From the NCBI GenBank assembly GCA_037128295.1, contig JBAXWR010000001.1:1-64000 (forward strand): a DNA stretch of 64,000 bases, in the 5' to 3' direction. This stretch comes from JAAFHB01 sp037128295 (GTDB lineage Bacteria; Bacteroidota; Bacteroidia; Bacteroidales; Prolixibacteraceae). The notes under the pieces are model-generated. The model was not told the DNA's origin, searched no databases, and saw nothing but the letters and a program-made list of their open reading frames with translations. The translations under genes and the position numbers were made by a program. Positions 45,550 to 55,000 of this stretch are shown piece by piece; positions within the stretch are counted from its first letter, which is position 1, and the number at the start of each line of letters is the position of its first letter.

Positions 45550-46581
45550 ATGAAAACGCAGTTAACAGCAGACATTCTTTACAATAGACATCGACTAAGT
45601 TATCCTCAGATCGACAGCCTTTTGGGTACCAATAATAAAGAATTGTATCAGAAGGACATTATCAAAAATTTCAAAGTCATCCGAGAGTTTATAAAAGTAA
45701 CAGACGAATTCCGAAAGATGGATATCCGATTCATCCCTTTAAAAGGCCCGCTACTTTCCCAACGGATCTACAATGATGCCACTGTCCGAAGATTCCATGA
45801 CTTGGACATACTTATTGATTTTAACAATATTTCGCTTATATACAATTATCTAGTCAAGTGCGGTTATTGCGCAGAGGTTGAATTATCGGAAGATAAAAAA
45901 GAGAGACTAAGACTTTATAGTTATGCCAGGCACATTTCTTTTTTTCATCCTCATTCAGAAGTGTGCTTTGAGATCCATTGGAAAATCACCAGTGAATTGA
46001 AATCCTTCAATTTGGACTTCGACTTCAACTATGAGCAGTTCACAATAAATCAAGTATTTATGAACAGAGAGTTCAGAGTATTTAAAAATGAATACAATTT
46101 AATCTATCTGCTGATACATGGATCCATTCACAGATGGCAAAGATTAAAATGGCTCGTCGATATTAAAGATTATATGCTAAATACCTCGTTTGACTGGTTA
46201 GAAATCAATAAAATAGCTCAAAAATATGACGTTACATCAATCTTACCTTTGTATAACTCATTAGCAATTATCTTTTTCGCTGATCCACCATTATTTGATA
46301 TAAAACTAAAAGTACCAGATTTAATGACAAGATATTGCGAAAAAGTTATCGAATCAGTGGACTTAGCACTTCCAGCAAGAAATATTTTCGAAGCAATAGC
46401 AAATTCGTTCAAAGAAATTCGTTACGGATTACTTCTCTTTCCGGTTTATGATTACAAAATTGCTTTCTTAAAAACAAAGCTGATTTGTTATACCGATTCT
46501 AAAAAAATAAAAACCACTAATCCAATGTTGCTTATTCTTTATAAGCCATTTGGATATTTATACAGAGTAGGCATTCGGTAA
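45550..46581 (+). CDS. Nucleotidyltransferase-family protein (NTP_transf_5-like), intact
   Basis: A 343-aa protein. P-L-K-G-P-L-L-S-Q-R near residues 64-73 followed by R-R-F-H-D-L-D-I-L-I-D near 81-91 is the signature of the uncharacterised nucleotidyltransferase family often found in lasso clusters; D-L-D supplies the metal ligands. Its reaction on the peptide, if any, is unknown. It is coupled to the exporter. A small piece of a paralogue survives at 35541. Confidence 0.8.
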   Translation: MKTQLTADILYNRHRLSYPQIDSLLGTNNKELYQKDIIKNFKVIREFIKVTDEFRKMDIRFIPLKGPLLSQRIYNDATVRRFHDLDILIDFNNISLIYNYLVKCGYCAEVELSEDKKERLRLYSYARHISFFHPHSEVCFEIHWKITSELKSFNLDFDFNYEQFTINQVFMNREFRVFKNEYNLIYLLIHGSIHRWQRLKWLVDIKDYMLNTSFDWLEINKIAQKYDVTSILPLYNSLAIIFFADPPLFDIKLKVPDLMTRYCEKVIESVDLALPARNIFEAIANSFKEIRYGLLLFPVYDYKIAFLKTKLICYTDSKKIKTTNPMLLILYKPFGYLYRVGIR

Positions 46582-46633
46582 AGTCCGTCTTGTTTTTTTG
46601 AAAAATTAGGTTTTCTTTCAAAGTTTCTGGTAA

Positions 46634-47108
46634 CTATCAAAAGAGGCATTTTTAGTAAGCCGTCAGGATAAAGAGAAAATGAAAGAGCACAAAGCGATTG
46701 TTCTCTGGCTTACTGTCCTTTCCGGATCCGGTAAATTGACTATTGCAAGAAAACTTGAAAAGCAATTTTTCGATGCAGGAATAAGAACTGCCATACCCGA
46801 CGGCGATAACACCCATATGACGATCAACCAGGATCTCGATTTTTCAGCATCCAGACGACCTGAAAATATATGAAGAGTTGCAGAAATGGCAAAGCTGTTT
46901 AACGATGTCGGAGTGGTTGTGATTACTTTCTTTATATCCCCCTTCGAAAACGACAGAGAAATGGCATAAAAATATTATTGGAAGTCAATACGTTAAAGAA
47001 ATGTTTATTGAAACGACACTTGAAATTTGCATCGAACGTGATACAAAAGGTTAGTACAAAAAGGCCATGAATGGGGAACTAAAAGATTTTACAGGATCAG
47101 TAAAATAG
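46634..47108 (+). pseudogene. APS kinase pseudogene, second lasso-cluster copy
   Basis: Homologue of cysC at 35810 from L-S-K-E-A-F-L-V-S-R onward. The Walker A is changed to L-S-G-S-G-K-L-T. There is a TGA after P-E-N-I (near 46873), a frame break near 46966 and a TAG near 47053, and the C terminus is missing. It cannot make an active enzyme, leaving the 35810 copy as sole PAPS source here. Confidence 0.9.
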
Positions 47109-47170
47109 GAGGCAATTATAAGCCAGAATATTTTAAAAACTCATTTTCGATTTTGTCTCAAATTTTTTCT

Positions 47171-47466
47171 TTATTGTATTTTTTTGATTAAAGTTGTTCT
47201 AGCCCTTAAAATATATTCCCAAATTAAGTATGGATGGCATAAAAACCTTTTTATTTTGGAAGCAATTTCCTTATAATCAAGAGGATTTATCAAAATACCA
47301 GCATGATCTTCGTTAAGGATGTCATACATTCCCCCAATTTTACCGGCAATAATAGCTTTCCCTGTGCTAATAGCTTCGCGACATTCGTTGGGAAAATTCT
47401 CCCAATTGCTCGGAAACACGTAAATATCTACAGTTTTAATTTCCAGAGGAATATCAGAATATTGGA
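47171..47466 (-). pseudogene. GT4-type glycosyltransferase C-terminal fragment
   Basis: In-frame residues I-K-T-V-D-I-Y-V-F-P-S-N-W-E-N-F-P-N-E and I-A-G-K-I-G-G-M-Y-D-I-L are the sugar-nucleotide-binding region of GT4 enzymes. The N-terminal two thirds is absent and a stop precedes the fragment. The 136 bp from 47467 to 47602 contain another short unassignable frame. It marks the border between lasso locus and polysaccharide island. Confidence 0.65.
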
Positions 47467-47602
47467 CTTACCTGAAAACTGATTAATTTAGCCTTTTTTA
47501 CGTTTATGAATCAGGTATTCATTGAATGATTCTCCTGAAAAACATGTATTACATTTATACTCGTGAGAGATCAATACCATTCCCTTTCCTATAGAGCATA
47601 TA

Positions 47603-48622
47603 TCAATAATCCGGGCAACATAATAATAAATACAAAAATATATTAATTAAGGACAGAACTCTTCTAATTAGTCTTTTTAGTACAGAAATATATTTTTCAG
47701 ACAAATACATCTTTATGGCATCTACTCGGTTGCCTTGAAACCATGTTTGATCATATTTGGTCATGCAATCTTGTTTATTTATTTTTCTTGCAACTAAATC
47801 ATCAAAAAAATTATCCCTTCGCCACGGATGCTTTCTTTTTATCATCTGGATAATTTCCATTAGGTTTGGATAATTTTGATATTCCTTTTGGGTTAATTCA
47901 ATTTCATATTGGGTTAATAGACTGGTTTCTACGGAGAAGTAATAATGCCATAATTTTGCATCCCATGCTGACTTTACGCTAGTCTTAATTTGTGCATTGT
48001 ATTTGTCCTCCAAAATATTCATCTTAAGCTGGCACTCGAAAAGTGATGAATTAAGGGCAGGTTGATCCCTGTGCCGCTTATGTATGTTATAACTTTCTAA
48101 CCATTTTTTGTGCCAGGTTTCGGCGAATAAGTAAACTTTTGGGTTATCATTATAAAAAATGACTCCACCGTTAATGTAAACCTTATCGCTCACCTGCCAG
48201 TTCATCGCATCCAGTATTTCCTGATCTTTCACCCAGATCTGCTCTATAAGTGTTTGCCTAGAGTGGTTTCTAGCACCAGCAATATCAGCATTGATTTGAA
48301 AAATGGGGCTTAAGTCGCCCCTTACAAGTATATCGCTATCCAGAAACAAGAAAGGTCCGCTTATAACACTCCTTAAACTAGTTTTTACAAAACGATTCCG
48401 GAAGGAATCTTCCCCTTGTAGAGTTTCCACAACCTTCCAATGATCAACCATTTTTAGCAATGGATGACCAATTTTTGTTAAAGCTATGTTTGATTCATTA
48501 TCGCAGGCAACAGTGATCAAAAATTGCGGATTGGTCAAACGGATCGAAGCAATTGCGACTCTCGTCATTGCTGAATAGATATCATACCCTTTGGATGTAA
48601 TGGCAAAAACAACGTGGTGCAT
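47603..48622 (-). CDS. GT8-like glycosyltransferase (nucleotide-diphospho-sugar transferase)
   Basis: A 339-aa GT-A-fold protein. F-L-F-L-D-S-D-I-L-V at 91-100 gives the DxD metal site, and V-Y-I-N-G-G-V-I-F-Y near 165-175 is the acceptor-site block of GT8-like enzymes. H-R-D-Q-P-A-L-N follows. A hydrophobic tail at 325-339 may anchor it to the membrane. Probably adds a sugar to the surface glycan; donor unknown. It is the last gene of the minus-strand polysaccharide run that looks complete. Confidence 0.72.
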   Translation of the reverse strand: MHHVVFAITSKGYDIYSAMTRVAIASIRLTNPQFLITVACDNESNIALTKIGHPLLKMVDHWKVVETLQGEDSFRNRFVKTSLRSVISGPFLFLDSDILVRGDLSPIFQINADIAGARNHSRQTLIEQIWVKDQEILDAMNWQVSDKVYINGGVIFYNDNPKVYLFAETWHKKWLESYNIHKRHRDQPALNSSLFECQLKMNILEDKYNAQIKTSVKSAWDAKLWHYYFSVETSLLTQYEIELTQKEYQNYPNLMEIIQMIKRKHPWRRDNFFDDLVARKINKQDCMTKYDQTWFQGNRVDAIKMYLSEKYISVLKRLIRRVLSLINIFLYLLLCCPDY

Positions 48623-48627
48623 ATCGT

Positions 48628-49803
48628 TTAATTATGATCTAAATTATTTGTTTGTAACTTTTTGCAAATTTTAATTTGCTGATGGTTTTCGGTCATAAGA
48701 AAGTAAAGATCTGAAATTTTGTCTTCAAAGATATAAAGCTGCCAAATAGTGTATGTGATGTCCCTTTGCGGTAGAAAATGTTTGTCCCTATCGATTCTGT
48801 TAATATATTCCAATCTCAAATTGGCATTTTTTCTATTCAGAAATTTATTTATTAAATCGATAATTCTGGCTTTCCTAAAAGAATGATTTTCTTGTGGGAT
48901 ATTGATTACCAGACATTCATTTGTATCAAGTTCATTAATTTTTTGGATGAGCTTACAAATGACATCTCATTTATCGTAGGTTCCCAACCTTTCATTATCG
49001 AGCTCGAAATTTTTCCCGATTGAATTTAAAACAGGTCTGTCTTCCAAATAAATGAATTTGCCCCAATTATCGTCATTCCTTTTTATTCTATCAATATTCA
49101 GTTGGAAATATATATTCATGTCGTCCCACCATTTATCAGGGAAAAACCCCTCTTTCTCATTGGTAACTATGGGATGCCATTGATGGTATAAAGGGGCTTG
49201 GCCAAGTTTAAGCCAGTGCTCATTTATTCCTTTTTTTTGCAGCCGGGAGGCCATGTCCCGGTCTTCTACTCCACCAAAATTATAAAATTGATCGTATCCT
49301 CCAATTGCCTCCAAAATATCTTTAGCGATAAAGTGAGATGTTCCAGTTGCCCTATTGATAAAAGTGTAATCGTTTTTTTTGATCGCATATCGGTTATTCA
49401 AAATTGCATCGTAGTCTGAAAATTCCTCCCTAAGCCAATAAACTGGCGTATAAATAGAAGTGTGATTATCTCTTGAATTGAATAGAATTTCCAGATGGTT
49501 CCATGAATGAATAACATCTATATCTGTTTAAAGCAGGTAATCGCTTTTGGCCAAGCGAATACCAATATTCATTGCATGTGACCGGTTCCAGGGTAACCCT
49601 TGAGAATTGACATAATAATAACGACAAAAAGAATATGAGATGATTAAAGTTTTAACCATACTACTATATATTTCATCGCTTCCTTAATCGATTAAGATAA
49701 CTTCAAAATCGGTGAACGATTGCTTTTTAAAAGAATCAAGACAACGTTTAAACCTTTCATTGTCGCGATTCCGGTAACTAAGAATGATACTGATTTTGGC
49801 CAT
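48628..49803 (-). pseudogene. GT2 glycosyltransferase broken by three nonsense codons
   Basis: One continuous 391-codon frame starting M-A-K-I-S-I-I-L-S-Y-R-N-R, typical GT2 (GT-A) with D-I-D as metal site and G-V-E-D-R-D in the acceptor part. Stops lie at codon 40 (TAA, 49684-49686), codon 92 (TAA, 49528-49530) and codon 279 (TGA, 48967-48969). The contexts (I-D-stop-G-S and L-L-stop-T-D-I-D) suggest original Gln codons, and the third an Arg, all explained by C-to-T changes. The frame is otherwise open, so decay is recent. Confidence 0.85.
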
Positions 49804-49807
49804 TCTA

Positions 49808-50533
49808 TTATTTTTTCCTGATTATCAATTTCTTGTGCATAGTTTTAAACTGGAAATGTTCATTTCTAATATTTTCTATAAAATATTCATCTACAGCTTT
49901 CTTACAACCAGACCAATCATAATAATCATCTATTATCATTATACCACCTTTTGATAAATTTGGTTCGATATTTCGCAGGCAAGTCATTACCGAAGAATAC
50001 CAATCACAATCAACATGTGCAAAGGCTACCGGTTCGTCAATTTGTAAGGTGTCTTCATATAAACCCTTGATAAGCTGAATATTATCTTTTTCAGTTAACC
50101 TGAAATTTTTTAAATTTTGTTTAACCTTATTCAGCAGGTCTTTTTCATAGCCATAATATAACGCCCCATTTATTCCTTCAGAGTACCCCTCCTGAATCTT
50201 TTTAAACCGGTTATGGATATCAATCCCATCATTGACTGATGGTGGAGGTATCATACCAAAAACATCATAAACTCTTAATATGCGGCTCCTTAATTTAGTT
50301 AAGCCAATTAAGATGGTACTCCCGCCTAAGGCGCAACCTGTTTCCACAAAAATACCAGGGACTTTATCTGCTTCAATGCTTTTTATTGATTGTGAAATAT
50401 TAAGCAATGCGTATTTAGACAGGTAGGTAAGATTACTTTTCCTTATTTTTGAAATTCTTGGGTTAAGCAACTCAAAAACAAAGCCTTGAATTTTGTTTAA
50501 CATTTTGTTTCGGGAATCAACTGTTTCTTTCAA
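49808..50533 (-). CDS. TylF/MycF-family O-methyltransferase
   Basis: A 241-aa SAM-dependent methyltransferase. V-E-T-G-C-A-L-G-G-S-T near 63-73 is the SAM loop; H-V-D-C-D-W-Y near 172 and I-I-D-D-Y near 199 hold metal/catalytic residues of the TylF family, which methylates sugar hydroxyls. It probably caps or decorates the surface glycan. Its start overlaps the end of the pyruvyltransferase gene by 17 bp. Confidence 0.83.
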   Translation of the reverse strand: MKETVDSRNKMLNKIQGFVFELLNPRISKIRKSNLTYLSKYALLNISQSIKSIEADKVPGIFVETGCALGGSTILIGLTKLRSRILRVYDVFGMIPPPSVNDGIDIHNRFKKIQEGYSEGINGALYYGYEKDLLNKVKQNLKNFRLTEKDNIQLIKGLYEDTLQIDEPVAFAHVDCDWYSSVMTCLRNIEPNLSKGGIMIIDDYYDWSGCKKAVDEYFIENIRNEHFQFKTMHKKLIIRKK

Positions 50534-51446
50534 TAGTTCTACGAATAAGCCGATTAAGATTACTTATTATTTCTTTTTTTTCCTCCTCAAATAATATGGA
50601 GGTTGGGTTCCAGTCAATTTTTGATGTATCGTCTTCCTCGAGTGTTTTTGTTTCTATTTTCCTTAAAAAATTAAGAAAAGGAAATTTCGGAGGTATGGAC
50701 TGCTGATTAGGCATGTTTTCCTTTGAAAGAACTATTGGATTAATTGGGATATTAAGATCTTTAATTATTGAAATTCGATAATCATCGGGATTACCAAAAA
50801 AAACAACAGGAATCCCCATCGCAATACAAGGCAAAGCACAATGAAGTCTTTTTGTAATTACTAACCTGGCATCATCCCTGTATAAATTTAACAGTTTTTT
50901 TGCCATAAGATATTTTATTTCTTCACCCCAAAGTGGATTGACTATATGTGAAACAGAAATTGCTTCTTTTGAAATTGCTTCAGGAATTTTCATGTTTTCA
51001 ACATCAACAAGATATACTTTCCCATTCTGTGGTTCTGCCTCCCTTTTTGGAAAGGTTAGTGTTAAACATTTGCTATAGAATGCGTCAACACCATAATTAA
51101 TAAGCATTTCCATTGTTTTTCTATCCCTACAACCGATTGGTTGGTGTTGTTTAAAATAGGATACAGATGCTGGGTTTAAAAAATGGTTGATATTGTCATT
51201 CTGGTTGGCAATATGGAAACCATAAAAGACAGGAACAATTGATGCTGAAGGAGGAAAGCACCTTTCCGGGGTATGCGAAAACCAACCCTGCATAATTGTC
51301 ATATACTTCTCTTCTTCTGTCACCTCTTTTAAAGCATCCCTGTCAAATCGTTTGTCAATTTTTGTTAAAAATTGTTCGCAAGCAAGGCTTTGTATCTGAT
51401 CCCCAAGATTTCCAGAAAGACCATAACTAAAAGTGGAATTTTTCAT
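50517..51446 (-). CDS. Polysaccharide pyruvyl transferase family protein
   Basis: A 309-aa protein with the family start G-N-L-G-D-Q-I-Q-S near residues 11-19, Q-P-I-G-C-R-D near 103 and V-I-T-K-R-L-H-C-A-L-P near 203. Members add pyruvate ketals to sugars of exopolysaccharides. It overlaps the methyltransferase gene by 17 bp and lies 12 bp after the Wzt gene, so the three are one operon. Confidence 0.83.
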   Translation of the reverse strand: MKNSTFSYGLSGNLGDQIQSLACEQFLTKIDKRFDRDALKEVTEEEKYMTIMQGWFSHTPERCFPPSASIVPVFYGFHIANQNDNINHFLNPASVSYFKQHQPIGCRDRKTMEMLINYGVDAFYSKCLTLTFPKREAEPQNGKVYLVDVENMKIPEAISKEAISVSHIVNPLWGEEIKYLMAKKLLNLYRDDARLVITKRLHCALPCIAMGIPVVFFGNPDDYRISIIKDLNIPINPIVLSKENMPNQQSIPPKFPFLNFLRKIETKTLEEDDTSKIDWNPTSILFEEEKKEIISNLNRLIRRTIERNS

Positions 51447-51458
51447 AATTATTGTTTA

Positions 51459-52673
51459 TTAACCAATTTTCCATTCAGGCGTAAACTGCATTGGCGCCCA
51501 TCCATGAGTTTTATTGAATACTTTGAAATAAATTGCCGATTGTTTCCGAAATACTATCTTTCTGATATTATCTGTGTTGTCAAATAAAGCAATTGTAATC
51601 GAAAAAACCCCCTGGCCAAATTGAATAGATTGAAAAGTGGCAGTAGTGGACAATATACCGCTTGCTTGTTCGATATGGATATAATCTTGAAAATTCAATA
51701 CGTCCCCAAAACTACGCTGTTCCTTGTCGCCAAATACCAGTGTTAAACTAGGTTTGATAATTGCCCTGTTTATTCTGATTTTTAGATGAACGTTCAATTC
51801 ATCTCCATGATTAATTTCAAATTTTTCCTGTTTGATTGATCTTCTGTTTTTGGAACTAAGAAATATTTCCTCAATTTCTGCCAGATCGGAAGCCACAAAA
51901 TTATTTGCCATAAAATCAAAGAAATTATAATATAAGCTGATGCCCTCAGAAACTTCAGCTCCTTGAAAAACAGGTTTCCCACAATCCATTAATGTTAGTC
52001 CGGTGCAAATCCTTGACACTTGCGACATATTATGCGAAACGAAGATGAACGCTGTTTTGTTAAGCAATTCATCCATTTTATTAAAACATTTGAAAACAAA
52101 CCCCATATCCCCAACGGCCAACACTTCATCTATCAGAAGTACATCGGGTTCCAACTGTGCAGCCACGGCAAAACCCAACCTTACCTTCATTCCCGAACTA
52201 TAATTTTGGACTGGAGTATCGATAAAAGCCCCAATTTCGGAAAACTCAATAATTGCTTCCAGTTTTTCACGGGTTTCATCTTTTGAAAATCCAAGAACTG
52301 CGGCATTGTTAAAGATGTTTTCGCGTCCTGTAAGAATCGGGTTAAAACCCGCACCTAATTCAATTAACCCACCTATTCTACCATGGATTTCTATGCGTCC
52401 TTCATCCGGTTTAATCAAGCCGTTGAGCATTCTAAGTAAGGTACTTTTCCCAGCACCATTTCTACCAATGATGCCATAACACTCGCCTCGCTTCACCTCG
52501 AAGCTGATGTTTTTTACCGCCCAGAATTCTTTATCCCGGAGGGTATTGTCCATTTTGGTTTTTTGGCCAAGTATCTCCTTGCCCATATCTTTTAATCCAT
52601 ACCAAAGGCTCTTCTTTAAATCAAGACAAAACTTTTTTGATACGTTTTCAACCTTTATAAGTGTTTCCGGCAT
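51459..52673 (-). CDS. Wzt-type ABC transporter ATPase, copy 1
   Basis: A 404-aa ATPase for polysaccharide export. I-I-G-R-N-G-A-G-K-S-T is the Walker A, Y-S-S-G-M-K-V-R-L-G the signature, and L-L-I-D-E-V-L-A-V-G-D the Walker B. Residues about 255-404 are a beta-sandwich like the Wzt C-terminal domain, which binds the glycan end. The matching permease is not in the window. A paralogue lies at 60968. Confidence 0.9.
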   Translation of the reverse strand: MPETLIKVENVSKKFCLDLKKSLWYGLKDMGKEILGQKTKMDNTLRDKEFWAVKNISFEVKRGECYGIIGRNGAGKSTLLRMLNGLIKPDEGRIEIHGRIGGLIELGAGFNPILTGRENIFNNAAVLGFSKDETREKLEAIIEFSEIGAFIDTPVQNYSSGMKVRLGFAVAAQLEPDVLLIDEVLAVGDMGFVFKCFNKMDELLNKTAFIFVSHNMSQVSRICTGLTLMDCGKPVFQGAEVSEGISLYYNFFDFMANNFVASDLAEIEEIFLSSKNRRSIKQEKFEINHGDELNVHLKIRINRAIIKPSLTLVFGDKEQRSFGDVLNFQDYIHIEQASGILSTTATFQSIQFGQGVFSITIALFDNTDNIRKIVFRKQSAIYFKVFNKTHGWAPMQFTPEWKIG

Positions 52674-52723
52674 AAATTTTTATAGGGGTAAATTGATAAG
52701 TAAGGTTAATTTAGAAATTCATT

Positions 52724-53671
52724 TTAATTATTATCCATAAACCATTCAACAAAATTTTTCAACCCATCTTTCAATAAAAATTCTGGCTTGTAATTAAGAA
52801 GTCTTTGGGCTTTTGAAATATCAGCAAACGTAATCTCAGTATCTCCTGGTTGTCCGGGATTCCATTCAATAACAGCTTTCCTATCCACGATAGATTCAAT
52901 GCTTTTGATTAAATCTCTTAAAGCAATAGGTTGTGATTCACCCAGATTGATAATTTCATAACCTTTGAGACGATCCAAAACATTCACAAGTCCCTGGACA
53001 ATATCACTAACATAAGTGTAATCCCTCTGAGAGAAACCATCCCCATAAAGTTGAATTGTTTCACCTTTCAATATTTTCCTTACGAATTGATGAATTGCCA
53101 TTTCGGGACGTTGGCGAGGGCCATATACCGTAAAAAACCTCATACAAAAGATATCGAAGCCATAAAGATGACTATATGTATAACATAGCAGTTCAGCAGC
53201 TTTTTTAGAAGCCGCATAAGGAGAAACAGGATGATCGACGCTATCATTTTCAGAAAATGGTACTTTATCATTATTTCCATACACAGATGATGATGAAGCC
53301 ATTATCATTTTATAGCCATTGTGTTTTTTCATTGCCTCCAATACTGATAAAGTCCCCAGGAGGTTCACATCATAGTATAAACCAGGATTCATCAAAGATG
53401 GCCTAACTCCAGCCTTGGCGGCGAGATGGACCACAATATCAATCTGATGTTCCCGGAATATTTTTCCAAGAACAGCACTGTCACGAATATCACCTTCGAC
53501 TAAAAAATAATTTGGTGAATTAAGTGCCTGCCTGATGTTCAACCGTTTGATCGCGGGATCATAAAAGTTGTCAAAATTATCAAGGCAGACCACATTGTGT
53601 TTTTGTTTGAGCAATGCGTCTGTAAGATTGCTGCCAATAAAACCAGCTCCGCCAGTTATTAATATGTTCAT
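52724..53671 (-). CDS. NAD-dependent sugar epimerase (UDP-glucuronate 4-epimerase-like)
   Basis: A 315-aa extended short-chain dehydrogenase. G-G-A-G-F-I-G-S at 7-14 binds NAD; Y-A-A-S-K near 152 is the catalytic Y-x-x-x-K; R-F-F-T-V-Y-G-P-R-Q-R-P-E-M-A follows, as in UDP-glucose/glucuronate 4-epimerases. It supplies a nucleotide sugar to the island. Exact substrate uncertain. Confidence 0.87.
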   Translation of the reverse strand: MNILITGGAGFIGSNLTDALLKQKHNVVCLDNFDNFYDPAIKRLNIRQALNSPNYFLVEGDIRDSAVLGKIFREHQIDIVVHLAAKAGVRPSLMNPGLYYDVNLLGTLSVLEAMKKHNGYKMIMASSSSVYGNNDKVPFSENDSVDHPVSPYAASKKAAELLCYTYSHLYGFDIFCMRFFTVYGPRQRPEMAIHQFVRKILKGETIQLYGDGFSQRDYTYVSDIVQGLVNVLDRLKGYEIINLGESQPIALRDLIKSIESIVDRKAVIEWNPGQPGDTEITFADISKAQRLLNYKPEFLLKDGLKNFVEWFMDNN

Positions 53672-53772
53672 AAGCCCATTTAATCAGATGACTATTGTTA
53701 AAATATTGTTATTGTGCAAGTTATGATTATTATAAGAATTCTAAAATTAACCCGCATAATTGAAAAAACCGT

Positions 53773-54978
53773 TTATATGATGGATTGAAAATATTCTAAA
53801 TATTTGTATATATTTTTGTTAGGATCATGATTTTCTTTTATATACCGAACCGCGTTTAAAGATACTTCTTTCATTAATTCACGATTTTCTTTCAAAGATA
53901 AAATTTTCTTTGCCCATGAAGTAGGCTCATTCTCAACTAAAAAACCATTCTTTCCGTCAAACACATAATCATCCAATGGGCTGACAAAGGAGGCCAAAAC
54001 GGGTATACCCATTGACATACTCTCCAGAATAATCTTACTAATACCTTCATATTCACATGGATGGCACAGTAAGTCAGCCGAAGCCATTTCCTGCCACAAT
54101 TTTTCCTGAGGCATATAATCCTTAAAAATAATAATCCCTGAAAGTCCCAAATTGATTGACATTTCAACCATTTCTTCCTTTAGAACGCCGTTGCCAATTA
54201 GTACGACCTGCATGGGGAAAATATCCTTTATTAAGGAGATTGCTCTAATGAGTATATCTTGTCTTTTTTGATAATCTGAAAACCGGGAAACAACAATAAT
54301 CTTAAAAGTATTAAAAGATTCAATAGATGTATTTATATTTTTTATCGGGGCAAAACCGGATCCGATATCACAAATAAAACTATTTTTAATATGAACTGTC
54401 ATCTTTGTATCATTTATCTTCATCTCGACTAATTTTTTTTGCGAAGGTGATAAATAGTTTATTGAGTCAACCTCATTAAAAATGTGTTCATATTCCGGTA
54501 AAAATGATTCATGCCTCAAAATATCTTCGTACCAATACAATCCAGCCATTCTCAAAACGAACTTAACATCGATGGAATATTTTGATCTGATATTTAACAA
54601 TTTTAAAAGTAGGTCCTTCTCATAATAGGTGTAAACCACATCAATCTTTTCCCACTTAAGTATATAAATAATTAATAATCTAAAAATAACCTCATTAATA
54701 ACTTTTACCAAAGTTACGTTTACATGTGAACCGAGTCGTCTTGCAAGCCTCTCTAAATAGTAAAGCTTTATTTTGGAATAAGTGTAAATTTTGACTCCAT
54801 TAAAAAATTTTGGCTTATTAAAGGGAATATGCTTTTCGGGTCCAAAAGTAAGGTATATGGGTTTGTTTTTTGTCTGTGTTAGAACTTCGGCCATAAAACG
54901 CATAGATGTTTCAGCCCCCCCCACTATTTGACAAGCAAAAGCTGAATCTGTTGAACAAAAAAGAATATTCATAAACAT
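53773..54978 (-). CDS. GT4-family glycosyltransferase
   Basis: A 401-aa GT-B protein. N-terminal acceptor domain with G-G-A-E-T-S-M-R near 19-26; C-terminal domain with V-V-S-R-F-S-D-Y-Q-K-R near 231, H-P-C-E-Y-E-G-I-S-K near 306 and E-S-M-S-M-G-I-P-V near 320 (the E-x7-E motif). A retaining glycosyltransferase using a nucleotide sugar. About 100 bp of AT-rich DNA separates it from the epimerase. Intact. Confidence 0.87.
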   Translation of the reverse strand: MFMNILFCSTDSAFACQIVGGAETSMRFMAEVLTQTKNKPIYLTFGPEKHIPFNKPKFFNGVKIYTYSKIKLYYLERLARRLGSHVNVTLVKVINEVIFRLLIIYILKWEKIDVVYTYYEKDLLLKLLNIRSKYSIDVKFVLRMAGLYWYEDILRHESFLPEYEHIFNEVDSINYLSPSQKKLVEMKINDTKMTVHIKNSFICDIGSGFAPIKNINTSIESFNTFKIIVVSRFSDYQKRQDILIRAISLIKDIFPMQVVLIGNGVLKEEMVEMSINLGLSGIIIFKDYMPQEKLWQEMASADLLCHPCEYEGISKIILESMSMGIPVLASFVSPLDDYVFDGKNGFLVENEPTSWAKKILSLKENRELMKEVSLNAVRYIKENHDPNKNIYKYLEYFQSII

Positions 54979-55000
54979 TTAAATTATTTACAAGTTAACC

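Noticed and set aside
48628..48819. Separate small gene
   Set aside because: It is the in-frame tail of the broken GT2 gene, continuous after the TGA at 48967-48969.
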